A DNA stretch of 54,643 bases from Mariaggregatimicrobium sp964498785 (GTDB lineage Bacteria > Zhuqueibacterota > Zhuqueibacteria > Thermofontimicrobiales > Thiofontviventaceae), in assembly GCA_964498785.1 (NCBI GenBank), contig CAZCJL010000037.1, positions 1 through 54,643 of the forward strand, given 5' to 3'. Position 1 is the stretch's first letter, and every line of letters starts with the position of its first letter. The notes beneath the pieces were generated by a model. It was not told the origin of the DNA, ran no database searches, and worked only from the letters and a program-made list of their open reading frames with translations. A program made the position numbers and the translations under genes. Below are positions 42,995 to 51,386 of the stretch, one piece after another.

Positions 42995-44836
42995 TTAGCT
43001 GTTGCCATAACCGGTGTAGCGCTGCCAGATCACGAATTGCTCGCTGCTGTTTCCGGTGATGGAGGGGAATAAATTATCTCCCTCACCATTGCTTAGTCTC
43101 TGCGGTGCTTCCCAATTATTTCCGCCGCTATCGGAACGGCGATAAAAAATTTCTCCGCCTGATTGAAATACGAGATGATAGCGGTTATTGGAATCATGAA
43201 TTAGTCGGCGTCCGGTATTATAAGCCGTGGCTGCTGAAGAATTAGATTTATTGTCATAAGCAAGAGTAAGCAAAAGCGCCTGAAAGGCGTTGATGCGACC
43301 GTAGCCCAATTCGCTCGACCATCCGGGTTTATTCGGATTAATATTATAGTTATATCCACCCACTTTTTCCGCAGTATTGTTAATAATGGAACGAACCTCA
43401 GAAGGACTGAATGATGAATTTAAAGACAAGATTAATCCAGCCAATGCTGCAACCTGAGGCGCTGCGAAAGAAGTGCCGGCATATAGGCCGTTTTCATAAG
43501 TATATCCATCATAACCGGAACCCGTGCTGATTACTACAGAACCACTTTCCCCTACAGGAGCGGCGACTTCTATTCCAGCGTTTTCTCCATATTTTGAATA
43601 ACTTGCCCTTTCATCGTCTATTGTTGTTGCGCCAACTCCGATAACTTCCTCATATTTTGCTGGATAGGAATCCTCACTCCATGGACTACCATTACCCGTT
43701 GCGGATACCAATATACAATCAACAAAATTATAGGCTTCATATATTGCCCAGTAAAGTGCTTCAAAATTAGATAAAGTTGGTGACCAACTCATCGTAATCA
43801 CAATGCGTTCGTTTCCGTCGCCAGCATTCATACTAACATATTCTATTGCATCGACTTTGGAGGAAAGAGCGACACCTGGATTATAATCTTTAATTGTACT
43901 AACATCACACGCCACCGCAAATATCCTGCAACCGGGAGCAATCCCTGCAATACCAACGTCATTATCTGGTATGGCTCCGATAAAACCACACACACGAGGA
44001 GAATGGAACGGAGTTGGATTGTTCGTTACTGTTGTCTCAGGATTTTGTGTAAAATCCAAACCTAATTCATATTGACCCGATAGATCTTCATGTTCTAGAT
44101 TAAAAGAACTTTCAAGGGGTGCAATCCAAATATCTGATATTCCTCTGGTAATTTCCCAGGCAGGCTCCATATTTATATCAGCCCCGACTGTACCTCCGTA
44201 CTGTCCGGTATTTTTTAAATTCCATTGCATGTCGAAATACTCATCATCGCTGGAAAAGCCACCGGGATATAAATAATCAGGTTCAGAAAGAATGACTTCC
44301 GGCAATTTTACAAATTCCTGTATAGTATTGAAATAGTCTCTTTCGGGCGGAGCTTCAACGGTGAAATAGCCATAAGTATATTGTTCCCTGATGAGGTTGC
44401 AACCATGAGATTCGATGATACTTAGCATTTCTGCTTTTGCAAGTATTTTATCGAACAGAACTGTGAATTGCCCCGGGACAAAGTATCTCCTTACATTGTA
44501 TTGATCAATCATGACGGGCATACAGCTTTTAACGTATGAATTCGTTTTTATAAGATTCAGCGTTCGACTAAATGTCTCCGAATCCGGAATATGCACTTTC
44601 ATGTATTTTAGTTTTAAATTTATTGCAACAGTATCAGGCTGTAGCTCATTTATTAAAGACTCGATATCCTGCTGAGTTACCGAGTCGACGAATCGTACCA
44701 TAATTTCATCGGTACCGGGATTTAGCTGGATTCGAGTACCCAAATATTTGGCGTCATAATAATAACTTTGTGAGAAAAGAGATGACGCGATTAAAACAAT
44801 AAATAATAAATTATAAAAAATACTTTTGGAATTCAT
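42995..44836 (-). CDS. Subtilase (S8)-like secreted protein, N-terminal part, catalytic Asp replaced by Glu
   Basis: The 613-residue product has a signal peptide (about 1-22), an N-terminal prodomain-like region (about 30-190) and an S8 domain starting WNLKNTGQYGGTVGADIN. The region where subtilases have AVIDTGVDxxHPDL reads APLESSFNLEHEDL, so Glu242 stands in place of the catalytic Asp. His278 is kept but its HGT motif is changed to HSP. Asn382 (TGN) and Ser456 (GTSFAAPQVAAL) are normal. It may be inactive or altered in activity. The frame runs into TAA at 42995 and then stays open for more than 550 residues to 41327, so the natural gene was about 1169 codons. Confidence 0.8.
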   Translation of the reverse strand: MNSKSIFYNLLFIVLIASSLFSQSYYYDAKYLGTRIQLNPGTDEIMVRFVDSVTQQDIESLINELQPDTVAINLKLKYMKVHIPDSETFSRTLNLIKTNSYVKSCMPVMIDQYNVRRYFVPGQFTVLFDKILAKAEMLSIIESHGCNLIREQYTYGYFTVEAPPERDYFNTIQEFVKLPEVILSEPDYLYPGGFSSDDEYFDMQWNLKNTGQYGGTVGADINMEPAWEITRGISDIWIAPLESSFNLEHEDLSGQYELGLDFTQNPETTVTNNPTPFHSPRVCGFIGAIPDNDVGIAGIAPGCRIFAVACDVSTIKDYNPGVALSSKVDAIEYVSMNAGDGNERIVITMSWSPTLSNFEALYWAIYEAYNFVDCILVSATGNGSPWSEDSYPAKYEEVIGVGATTIDDERASYSKYGENAGIEVAAPVGESGSVVISTGSGYDGYTYENGLYAGTSFAAPQVAALAGLILSLNSSFSPSEVRSIINNTAEKVGGYNYNINPNKPGWSSELGYGRINAFQALLLTLAYDNKSNSSAATAYNTGRRLIHDSNNRYHLVFQSGGEIFYRRSDSGGNNWEAPQRLSNGEGDNLFPSITGNSSEQFVIWQRYTGYGNS

Positions 44837-44854
44837 GATTAGTCCTCCATAGTT

Positions 44855-45946
44855 TTATTCTGTTATGGTAATAAAAGCTGGTTCTAATTTTTTATAAAGA
44901 GAATAGTTAAAGAGTTTAAAGTAAGGATTAGAATAGTTACTGTAGCTAGGATTTGCGAAATATTCCCAGGGATATGTATAATCCGCTGGATAGCCGCAAA
45001 AAATCTGATAAGTTTTTCCTATATCTATCGCTCCGTATTTATATAGCGGTTGCAGGTCGATGAACATCGAATAGACACCATACGTCATTAAAGATTTTTC
45101 AATTTTTGTTTCGCCGGGTGCGAATTCCCTACCGTCAAATGATGCAGATCCCCCGGATAGATAAATGGTATAGTCGAAAACATGTCCCTGTGAGATCATT
45201 ATAGGTTCGTCATTATCGACAATGGCATAAGCCCGGGCAAGGATTGGAAGATTATCGCTTAATACTATCAAAGGTTCATCCGTTAAGTTTGTTGCTTTAA
45301 ATTCTATCCAGATGGTATCATTTACGCTATAGTATTGCTTTGCAAGAGTGACTTCAAATTTCAGTTGTTGGAGCAAAGTGAATTTTTTCAAAGGGCGAGC
45401 TGGTTTACCATTTTCAACAATGATTGTATCGGCGAGTCCTTTATAATAAGGGTACTCTGCTCTTACAATCCATCCCCCATTATATAGAGAAGGCAAGATA
45501 AAATAGCCGAATTGATCTGTCGGAATATAGCCATTTATATTTTCGTATTTAGTCGATTGCCAACTGATCTTTATCGCCTCATGATTGCTCTGGTTTTCCA
45601 GTAGCGCCTGCCCCAGAAAATCAAACACATGCACCGTGGCTTCCGCCGATACACCAGCGCATTCTGCACGAATGATTGTCTGTCCTTCTTTTTTTGCAGA
45701 TATTTTTCCACCATCTGTCACTACGATTATTGTCGTATCTTGTGATCTCCAGGAAACCGGTCTGTCATCAATTATATCACCAGCTTTATTGCGGAGTGTT
45801 GCTGAGAACGTCGCCGTATCACCGGTGGCAATTTTCAGCTCAACCGGCGTCAGTTCGATACTGTCAACATGATCCACGTCTGTGGGGGATTTATCGCAGA
45901 CAATCATTGAGTAAAGTGTTATGAACAGAATTAAGATTTTTTTCAT
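44855..45946 (-). CDS. Putative lipoprotein with BIG2-type Ig domain
   Basis: About 363 residues from ATG 45946, chosen because AAAGGAG lies about 10 bases upstream. A short signal ends at MIVC (Cys17), an imperfect lipobox. Residues about 28-110 are a bacterial Ig-like (BIG2) domain: IELTPVELKIATGDTATFSA and AKKEGQTIIRAECAGVSAEA. A module opening GQALLENQSNHEAIKISWQ follows, then a beta-rich tail. The LLENQ(S/T)NH module recurs in the lipoprotein encoded just upstream. It lies 18 bases before the subtilase gene and may be co-transcribed with it. No enzymatic motif. Confidence 0.7.
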   Translation of the reverse strand: MKKILILFITLYSMIVCDKSPTDVDHVDSIELTPVELKIATGDTATFSATLRNKAGDIIDDRPVSWRSQDTTIIVVTDGGKISAKKEGQTIIRAECAGVSAEATVHVFDFLGQALLENQSNHEAIKISWQSTKYENINGYIPTDQFGYFILPSLYNGGWIVRAEYPYYKGLADTIIVENGKPARPLKKFTLLQQLKFEVTLAKQYYSVNDTIWIEFKATNLTDEPLIVLSDNLPILARAYAIVDNDEPIMISQGHVFDYTIYLSGGSASFDGREFAPGETKIEKSLMTYGVYSMFIDLQPLYKYGAIDIGKTYQIFCGYPADYTYPWEYFANPSYSNYSNPYFKLFNYSLYKKLEPAFITITE

Positions 45947-45988
45947 TTTAGTTTTTCTCCTTTCAGAGTTTTTTAATAGTAGCATGTG

Positions 45989-46045
45989 GAAAACGCTGAT
46001 TTAAACGGTTTAAAAAATCATTGAAAATCCGTATCATCAGTGTTC
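45989..46045. repeat. Palindromic element, copy 2 (imperfect)
   Basis: AACGCTGAT near the left end and ATCCGTATCATCAGTGTTC at the right end form imperfect arms of the same family as 47210-47290. The element fills the gap between two lipoprotein genes. Confidence 0.5.
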
Positions 46046-46052
46046 TCCTTTT

Positions 46053-46895
46053 TTAATTTCCGATGACTTGTATAAATGGAAAATTGAGATTTTTCGAGGC
46101 ATTAATGAATACAAAAAAAAGACCTCCCGCATAAACTGCACTCTCATAATTATTTTCCAGTTCACTAAGAAATGAAGTCAAAGAGTTCGGAAGATTATCT
46201 CTAATTGAATAAAATGGAATGAGGTAACCGTTACCCTTCTCTTTGCGCGACGTTGTTACAAAATCATAGATAAAGCTATCCGGTTCTACAATTATCATTT
46301 CGCCTGTCGGATCTTGTGTTAGTATCCAACCTGATTCTTTTGTGCCAACATCATAAAATCCAAGCATGGCAATCGTAGAGCCATTAATCCAAAGTGCGTT
46401 GTTGGATGTGTTATTCAACTGAATTGTAAGTTCAATCGGATCATTTACAAGGTAATTTTTCTTTCCCGTGCTCACGGTTAAGGAAAACAGTTGCTTCATA
46501 GTTTTTGTTTGTAAATGTCCATCTTCCGAAACATCGCCTTTCCCCCAAATTAGTTGTCCGTTTTCTATGTGAACAGTAAAGGAATCAAGTCCATAATCAT
46601 ACAAATAACAATAAATTTGGAATGTTCCGCTTAATTCAAACATACTATCAGGGAGGAAAATTTCAAAATAGCCGGTGGAATCTGAAATTGTCCCGATATT
46701 TATACTATCAAGGACTAATGGGCAATGCGAATGATTTGTCTGATTCTCTAACAACAACCTCCCCCGAATGAATTGGTATGGGTTCGCTGCTGAATTTTCC
46801 GGATTTGTTGGAGATTGGCTGCATGAGTATAGTACAATGCAAGCGAAAACAAATGCCGCAAAGAGCGATAATCGGATTATTAATGTTGAGTTCAT
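46053..46895 (-). CDS. Lipoprotein related to its neighbour (LLENQTNH module)
   Basis: The 280-residue product has a clear lipobox (VLYSC, Cys25). The module IRGRLLLENQTNHSHCPLVL and GTISDSTGYFEIFLPDS (about 43-100) looks like a carboxypeptidase-regulatory-type beta sandwich and parallels the GQALLENQSNH module of the downstream lipoprotein. The rest (VSTGKKNYLVNDPIELTIQL...) is beta-rich. A strong AAGGAGGTG site precedes ATG. The pair probably arose by duplication and sits upstream of the split subtilase gene. Function is not recognised. Confidence 0.7.
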   Translation of the reverse strand: MNSTLIIRLSLFAAFVFACIVLYSCSQSPTNPENSAANPYQFIRGRLLLENQTNHSHCPLVLDSINIGTISDSTGYFEIFLPDSMFELSGTFQIYCYLYDYGLDSFTVHIENGQLIWGKGDVSEDGHLQTKTMKQLFSLTVSTGKKNYLVNDPIELTIQLNNTSNNALWINGSTIAMLGFYDVGTKESGWILTQDPTGEMIIVEPDSFIYDFVTTSRKEKGNGYLIPFYSIRDNLPNSLTSFLSELENNYESAVYAGGLFFVFINASKNLNFPFIQVIGN

Positions 46896-46946
46896 TGATT
46901 TTCACCTCCTTCATTGTTAACGTGTTAATTACATTATTTAAATTAG

Positions 46947-47204
46947 CTATCTCACCAAAAGAACCTTCCTCATCTGCAACATTTTTTCGGTTTTTAGTGA
47001 GACGAAATAAATCCCGCTGGTTACATCACCTCCTTCCTTGTTCTGTCCGTTCCAGTTAATACGGTGGGTACCGGCTGGTTTATGTTCTTTGATTAAAGTG
47101 ATCACCTCCTTTCCGAGGATATCATAAATTTTTAGGTTTACGGACTCTTTTCGTGGCAAATCATAAGTAATCATTGTTTGTGAATTGAACGGATTGGGGT
47201 AATT
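46947..47204 (-). pseudogene. Detached type IX-like C-terminal sorting domain
   Basis: Reading from 47204 the frame gives NYPNPFNSQTMITYDLPRK, continuing to KIYDILGKEVITLI and SGIYFVSLKTEKMLQMRKVL, the complete FlgD-like C-terminal domain of a secreted protein. The codon immediately upstream is TAA (47205-47207), and beyond it lies a palindromic repeat beginning at 47210. The rest of the parent gene is missing. It is a 3' remnant of a lost surface protein. Confidence 0.8.
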
Positions 47205-47209
47205 TTATA

Positions 47210-47290
47210 GAACACTGATGACGCGGATCACACAGATTCGCACGGATAAAAAATCAGTGAAAATCCGTCTTATCCGTGTCATTCGTGTTC
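47210..47290. repeat. Palindromic element, copy 3
   Basis: The element runs from GAACACTGATGACGCGGAT to ATCCGTGTCATTCGTGTTC, imperfect inverted repeats of 19 bases around a 43-base centre. It directly abuts the broken end of the sorting-domain remnant, so insertion or recombination at this element may have truncated the gene. Confidence 0.7.
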
Positions 47291-47749
47291 GCTTTTTAAT
47301 TTTCTATTATTTGTACAACTTTGAAAAATAATGTATCTGCGTAACTTGAATGCCCACAAAGCGCCTTTTTACCGAGTTAATAAGGTAATAAGGTTTTGCT
47401 CATGGCGTCATGGTTTGTGCTATAAAGGTAAAAAAATAAAAATAAGGTTTTAGTTGTGCGCTTCAGCAATTTATTTTTATTAGAGCAGCGATACAATCGC
47501 TTGGAGCGATGGGATCGCTATTCCTCTTGAAATTGCAAAATAAAAATTATGGACTCGTGTTATAGCCGCATTTGAAAAATCAATTATCTGCATTTAACTT
47601 CGGAAAGACATGTGTGCAAGAAGAGAATAATTCCACCAGAGTTTTACAATTATAAATAACGAGATATCATCAAAAAAGCAAGTACATTTTTGGAATATTG
47701 CAGAAGAATTACGCAGAAGTTGCGAGTCAGTAGCTTTATTATAAAAAAG
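47291..47749. other. Non-coding stretch with AATAAGG repeat
   Basis: No coding ORF or RNA gene was recognised in these 459 bases. At 47379-47451 there is AATAAGGTAATAAGGTTTT and, further on, AAAAATAAGGTTTT, a diverged second copy of the element at 32860-32921 but without its left hairpin arm. A short GCGAT-rich hairpin lies near 47485-47520. Confidence 0.5.
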
Positions 47750-47882
47750 GGACTGTATCACAAGTCCGGTTTTCTCATTTGATGTCATTCCGAACTTGTC
47801 CCGGAATCTCCTAATTATCAAAAAGTTAGGAGATTTCTGTATTCGCAGGAATGACACCAAAAAATGACTTTTGATACAATCC
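47750..47882. mobile_element. MITE-like element with terminal inverted repeats, copy A
   Basis: The 133-bp element has ends GGACTGTATCACAAGTC and, on the other strand, GGATTGTATCAAAAGTC. Inside is the palindrome TGTCATTCCGAACTTGTCC..GGAATGACA. Copy B at 51387-51520 is very similar along its whole length. It has no coding capacity, so it would depend on a transposase elsewhere if it is mobile. No convincing target-site duplication was found by eye. Confidence 0.7.
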
Positions 47883-47907
47883 ATTTTATTTTTAATATCG
47901 TATCCAG

Positions 47908-48060
47908 TTAAGCAGCTCCGGCAATGTGGGGGCGTTTGCCGTACATCAGAATGCCGATGCGGAAGATTTTTCCGGCGAGCCGGATCGCTTCTTCCAGATT
48001 GTGTAAAGTAATAGCCAGTGGAAATAACCAGTGCAGATTCTCAAAAGAAAATAGTGACAA
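47908..48060 (-). pseudogene. HXXEE-domain protein remnant
   Basis: Reading from a TTG at 48060 with AGGAG 7 bases upstream, the product begins LSLFSFENLHWLFPLAITLH and continues NLEEAIRLAGK. The HNLEE phrase and hydrophobic surroundings match the start of HXXEE-domain membrane proteins, but it ends after 50 residues. The longer ORF to 48111 would begin inside the -35 box of its own promoter. The gene appears to have lost its 3' part, close to the TIR element at 47750-47882. Confidence 0.5.
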
Positions 48061-48082
48061 ATCATTTCTCCTGCTTTCTCTT

Positions 48083-48111
48083 AAATTACAATGTTTGCTA
48101 CTTAATGTCAA
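48083..48111 (-). promoter_or_regulatory. Sigma70-type promoter for the HXXEE remnant
   Basis: On the minus strand TTGACA (48106-48111), a 17-base spacer, TAATTT (48083-48088). It closely matches the promoter upstream of hutU at 41174-41202, including AAACATTGTAATTTAA. Confidence 0.6.
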
Positions 48112-48149
48112 CTAAAAATTTATCATCCCTGAGAATTTAAAAATAATTA

Positions 48150-48178
48150 TTGACATTGTATAAGTAAATACATAAATT
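48150..48178 (+). promoter_or_regulatory. Sigma70-type promoter for the 48302 gene
   Basis: TTGACA (48150-48155), a 17-base spacer and TAAATT (48173-48178) face right, divergent from the promoter at 48083-48111. The leader before the ATG at 48302 would be about 115 bases. Confidence 0.6.
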
Positions 48179-48301
48179 TAGACAATCCTATCGCGAGTGA
48201 TGATCGGTTCTTAATAACTCTCCCTATGAACTGTACATTATTCAGACCCGAATCTTGTATCCTGATTATTAAATTCAATTCATTAAAAAAAGGAGGATTC
48301 A

Positions 48302-49468
48302 ATGAAAGTGAACATAACCGTTTTTCTTGTGGTTTGTCTTTTATGGTCGTCTTTTTCTGCCGGGCTTTCTCAGGAAAAAAACGAGTTGTACATTATCAGT
48401 GAAAAAGTGGGGGAAGAAATTGATCCGATTGAGCGGGAGAAATACGAACTATTTCCTGATATTAGCGGATTTCAGTCCGCGATATTTTTCGTGCTGCCGG
48501 ATAGCACATACATCATTCAGATAAATTATATCGATGCTTCCGACGGGAACGTAAAAGAGCTGCGGATTAAACGTCCCCGGGTGGCAATAATGATTTATAA
48601 AAATAAAATTGAGGGAAATATCACTCAGCCTGAAGTTTCGCAGAGTAGCAGCACTTTATCCCCGACGGATACGCTCTATACCGTAGAATTAAAAGACGGA
48701 AACACGCTGCAGGGGACAATCATTCATAAGAATGAAGAATCAATAACCATTCGCACGCCTGGAGGCATTGAAATCAAAGCACCGAAAAAATCCATTGTCA
48801 CAATTAAACCCATGCGTGGAAAAATGGTAGGGGAAGAATATTTTCGGGTGGATCCGAATTATTCCAGATTGCTGTTTGCACCGACAGGCCGTCCGTTGCG
48901 CAAAGGTGAGGGCTATTTTTCCGATTACTACGTTTTCTTCCCTGGCGTTGCCTATGGATTCACCGATAATTTTAGTTTGATGGCAGGATTTTCATTACTG
49001 CCCGGAGCCAGTTTTAATGAACAATTAATGTATATCGCACCGCGTATTGGTAAACAGTTTACTGAGAAATTTTCCCTGTCAACAGGAGCGCTTTATTTGT
49101 CCGTGGTGGATGAATTTGCGGCAGGTATTGCATTTGGATCGGCAACGTATGGGGAGCCGGACAAAAGTTTTACCATTGGTCTTGGGTTCGGATATACCAA
49201 AGAAGAAGGTGAAGATTTCAGTTTTGCAGATCATCCCATTTTGATGTTGGGAGGAAACGTGCGATTGAGCAACAGCACTGCATTCGTCACCGAGAATTGG
49301 TTTATTACTGGTGCGGGAGTAAAGATGAGTCAGCAACCGTTTAGTTTAGCAATTCGGATGTTCGGCGAACGGATCACAGTGGATCTGGGAATGATTGTCG
49401 TCATGGAAATTCTGGATGAAGGATTTCCCATTCCCTGGTTATCGTTTGCCTATTATTTTGGAAATTAA
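48302..49468 (+). CDS. Exported outer-membrane protein with SH3-like N-terminal module
   Basis: The 388-residue product has a signal peptide (about 1-23). Residues about 127-170 (YTVELKDGNTLQGTIIHKNE, then SITIRTPGGIEIKAPKKSI) look like a small Sm/SH3-like beta barrel seen in envelope proteins of related bacteria. From about 190 to the end the sequence is glycine-rich and strand-like (GYFSDYYVFFPGVAYGFTDN, LMAGFSLLPG) and finishes LSFAYYFGN, as an outer-membrane beta-barrel would. AGGAGG is 5 bases before ATG. It is first in a three-gene plus-strand set with the EEP lipoprotein and a second outer-membrane protein. Confidence 0.7.
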   Translation: MKVNITVFLVVCLLWSSFSAGLSQEKNELYIISEKVGEEIDPIEREKYELFPDISGFQSAIFFVLPDSTYIIQINYIDASDGNVKELRIKRPRVAIMIYKNKIEGNITQPEVSQSSSTLSPTDTLYTVELKDGNTLQGTIIHKNEESITIRTPGGIEIKAPKKSIVTIKPMRGKMVGEEYFRVDPNYSRLLFAPTGRPLRKGEGYFSDYYVFFPGVAYGFTDNFSLMAGFSLLPGASFNEQLMYIAPRIGKQFTEKFSLSTGALYLSVVDEFAAGIAFGSATYGEPDKSFTIGLGFGYTKEEGEDFSFADHPILMLGGNVRLSNSTAFVTENWFITGAGVKMSQQPFSLAIRMFGERITVDLGMIVVMEILDEGFPIPWLSFAYYFGN

Positions 49469-49483
49469 AAAAGGAGAATATCT

Positions 49484-50596
49484 GTGATTGATATTCAATT
49501 CAAACAAAAAATATGGCTTTGCATTATCGGAATTTCGATGATGCTATTTTCCTGTGAACCGCTGGTAGAGACTTTCGAAGATGTAAAGACAGGAACATTT
49601 TACAAGGCATCATCACTGACGCCAGCGCCCGATGCCCCGGCAGAAATTATGGTGATGACATGGAATATCCGGTTTGGCGCTGCGCGGGTTCCGTGGTTTG
49701 GGGATTCCTGCGGCGACAGAGTTATTTTGAAAAAATCATTTGTTACTTCTAACCTCGATCTCATTATTGCAAAATTAAATACGACAAAAGCGGATATCCT
49801 GATGATGCAGGAAGTCGATATTCAATCCAAACGGTCGGCTTATGTTGATGAAGTGAAATATATTTTGAATCGCACCCATTTCAATTATGCGGTCTATGCA
49901 TCGTACTGGAAAGCTCAGTATATCCCCAGCGATGGCCTGGGTCGGATGGATATGGGGAATGTCATTTTTTCGCGCTGGCCGATTAGCGAGTCAATCCGAA
50001 TTCAGTTGCCACTGCGCGGGGATCAGGATGCGCTGACCGAGTATTTCTATTTACGCCGCTGTATTTTGAAAGCGAAAATTGATTTACCACAGGGTAAAGA
50101 TTTTTACGTGCTTAATACACATGCGTCTGCTTTTTCAACGGATGATACAAAACGCAAACAAATCAATCGGTTCAGGATGGAACTTGATGCCGTGGCTATA
50201 GATGGAGACTATTTTGTGGCCGGAGGAGATTTGAATTTAGTACCGCCGGTGGCGACAAAGACGGATTATTGTCTGGATGATAAATGCCCGGATGAATCCT
50301 TCCACAATCCCGGCGACGATCCGATGCATAAAGAAGGCAGCTATTTCACTCCGGAAATTACCTGGCTGCAGGAGATGTTTGATTCATTTCAACCGGCTGT
50401 CACACTTACTGATTATCAGAGCAACGAGGCTCATTACTTTACAAGCACACCGGACTGGAACGGATTTTACGACAGAAAGATTGATTACTTATTTACGAAC
50501 ACTAAATGGATTGCCGGTTCGGATTCAACGCATCACGATGCGTTGCCACTATCTGACCATTGTCCGGTAAGTGCAATCTGGGAGGCGCCAAAATGA
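49484..50596 (+). CDS. Endonuclease/exonuclease/phosphatase (EEP) family lipoprotein
   Basis: The 370-residue product starts at GTG with AAGGAG 7 bases upstream. Its lipobox MLFSC (Cys24) suggests attachment to a membrane outside the cytoplasm. EEP catalytic motifs are all visible: TWNIRFG, MMQEVD, NTHASAF, GGDLNLVPP, KIDYLFTN and SDHCPVSA. EEP enzymes cleave phosphate esters of nucleic acids, sphingolipids or phosphoinositides with Mg2+; the extracytoplasmic location favours extracellular DNA or a lipid/sugar phosphate as substrate (inference). The gene overlaps the following one by ATGA. Confidence 0.9.
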   Translation: MIDIQFKQKIWLCIIGISMMLFSCEPLVETFEDVKTGTFYKASSLTPAPDAPAEIMVMTWNIRFGAARVPWFGDSCGDRVILKKSFVTSNLDLIIAKLNTTKADILMMQEVDIQSKRSAYVDEVKYILNRTHFNYAVYASYWKAQYIPSDGLGRMDMGNVIFSRWPISESIRIQLPLRGDQDALTEYFYLRRCILKAKIDLPQGKDFYVLNTHASAFSTDDTKRKQINRFRMELDAVAIDGDYFVAGGDLNLVPPVATKTDYCLDDKCPDESFHNPGDDPMHKEGSYFTPEITWLQEMFDSFQPAVTLTDYQSNEAHYFTSTPDWNGFYDRKIDYLFTNTKWIAGSDSTHHDALPLSDHCPVSAIWEAPK

Positions 50597-51378
50597 AACG
50601 ATATTTTGTGATGCTACTGATTGTTTTTTCGCTGCTGAATATCCACGGCATTTTGGCGCAGGCGCCTGAATTTATATCGAACTGGACATCCGGAACAGCC
50701 TATTTAATGCCGCAGGGTCGTTGGGAAGTAGGATTGTTTCAACCATTGCGGTATGCATGGAAAGAGAATCTGGAGATTGAAACCCATCCGTTGACAGATA
50801 TTCTCATGCCAAATGTGGCTGCAAAGTGGGGGCATTTTCAATCCGGGAATTTGGCGATTGCAACACGGCACTGCATTCAAAGCCCGACGTTGTTGTTACG
50901 GGTAATTGCCAGAGAGGGAACCGGCGGCATTATATCTCCGGAATTCGATATTCCGTTTATGATTTCCTCGAACAATGAAGTTCTCGTTTCCCGCACATTA
51001 ACACCGGATTTTCTTGTAACGTTGAAAGCAGGCGTCGCCGTTGCTCTGAAGGGCGGAAGCCTGGATGAGCGAACAACCATTGATCTGCCACTCATTTTTC
51101 CGAGAATGGCTGTTTTTTATCATGATGTAGCAACCTGCTTCGGAAGTGATTTGCATGGACGAATTTTTCATCGTTGGAAATTCCTTGTTGATGGTGATCT
51201 GTTTTTCGTTCCGACATCAGATGAACAAATGGCGTTTGAACACAAGGGGATGATTATGTGGGATAAAAGCGCGGCGTTTCAGCTATGTTTCGGGTACAAG
51301 CTTGTTTATGGTGAATATCCGTTCGGAACACAGTGGCACCTGTTCGCACCGCTTTTTGATTTTCAGTGGGCGTGGTAA
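50593..51378 (+). CDS. Probable outer-membrane protein following the EEP lipoprotein
   Basis: The 261-residue product starts at ATG 50593, chosen because GGAGG is 7 bases upstream and the gene then overlaps the EEP stop by ATGA. Signal peptide about 1-22 (ILAQ). The mature protein is strand-like with alternating aromatics (RWEVGLFQPLRYAW, FLVTLKAGVAVAL) and ends APLFDFQWAW, a barrel-type terminal aromatic. No family recognised. Translational coupling suggests it works with the EEP lipoprotein at the outer membrane. Confidence 0.65.
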   Translation: MKRYFVMLLIVFSLLNIHGILAQAPEFISNWTSGTAYLMPQGRWEVGLFQPLRYAWKENLEIETHPLTDILMPNVAAKWGHFQSGNLAIATRHCIQSPTLLLRVIAREGTGGIISPEFDIPFMISSNNEVLVSRTLTPDFLVTLKAGVAVALKGGSLDERTTIDLPLIFPRMAVFYHDVATCFGSDLHGRIFHRWKFLVDGDLFFVPTSDEQMAFEHKGMIMWDKSAAFQLCFGYKLVYGEYPFGTQWHLFAPLFDFQWAW

Positions 51379-51386
51379 AAAGACGA

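Noticed and set aside
47594..47884. 96-codon minus-strand ORF
   Set aside because: It runs through the TIR element and A/T-rich spacer; the translation is partly the repeated TGTCATTCC palindrome and matches no family.
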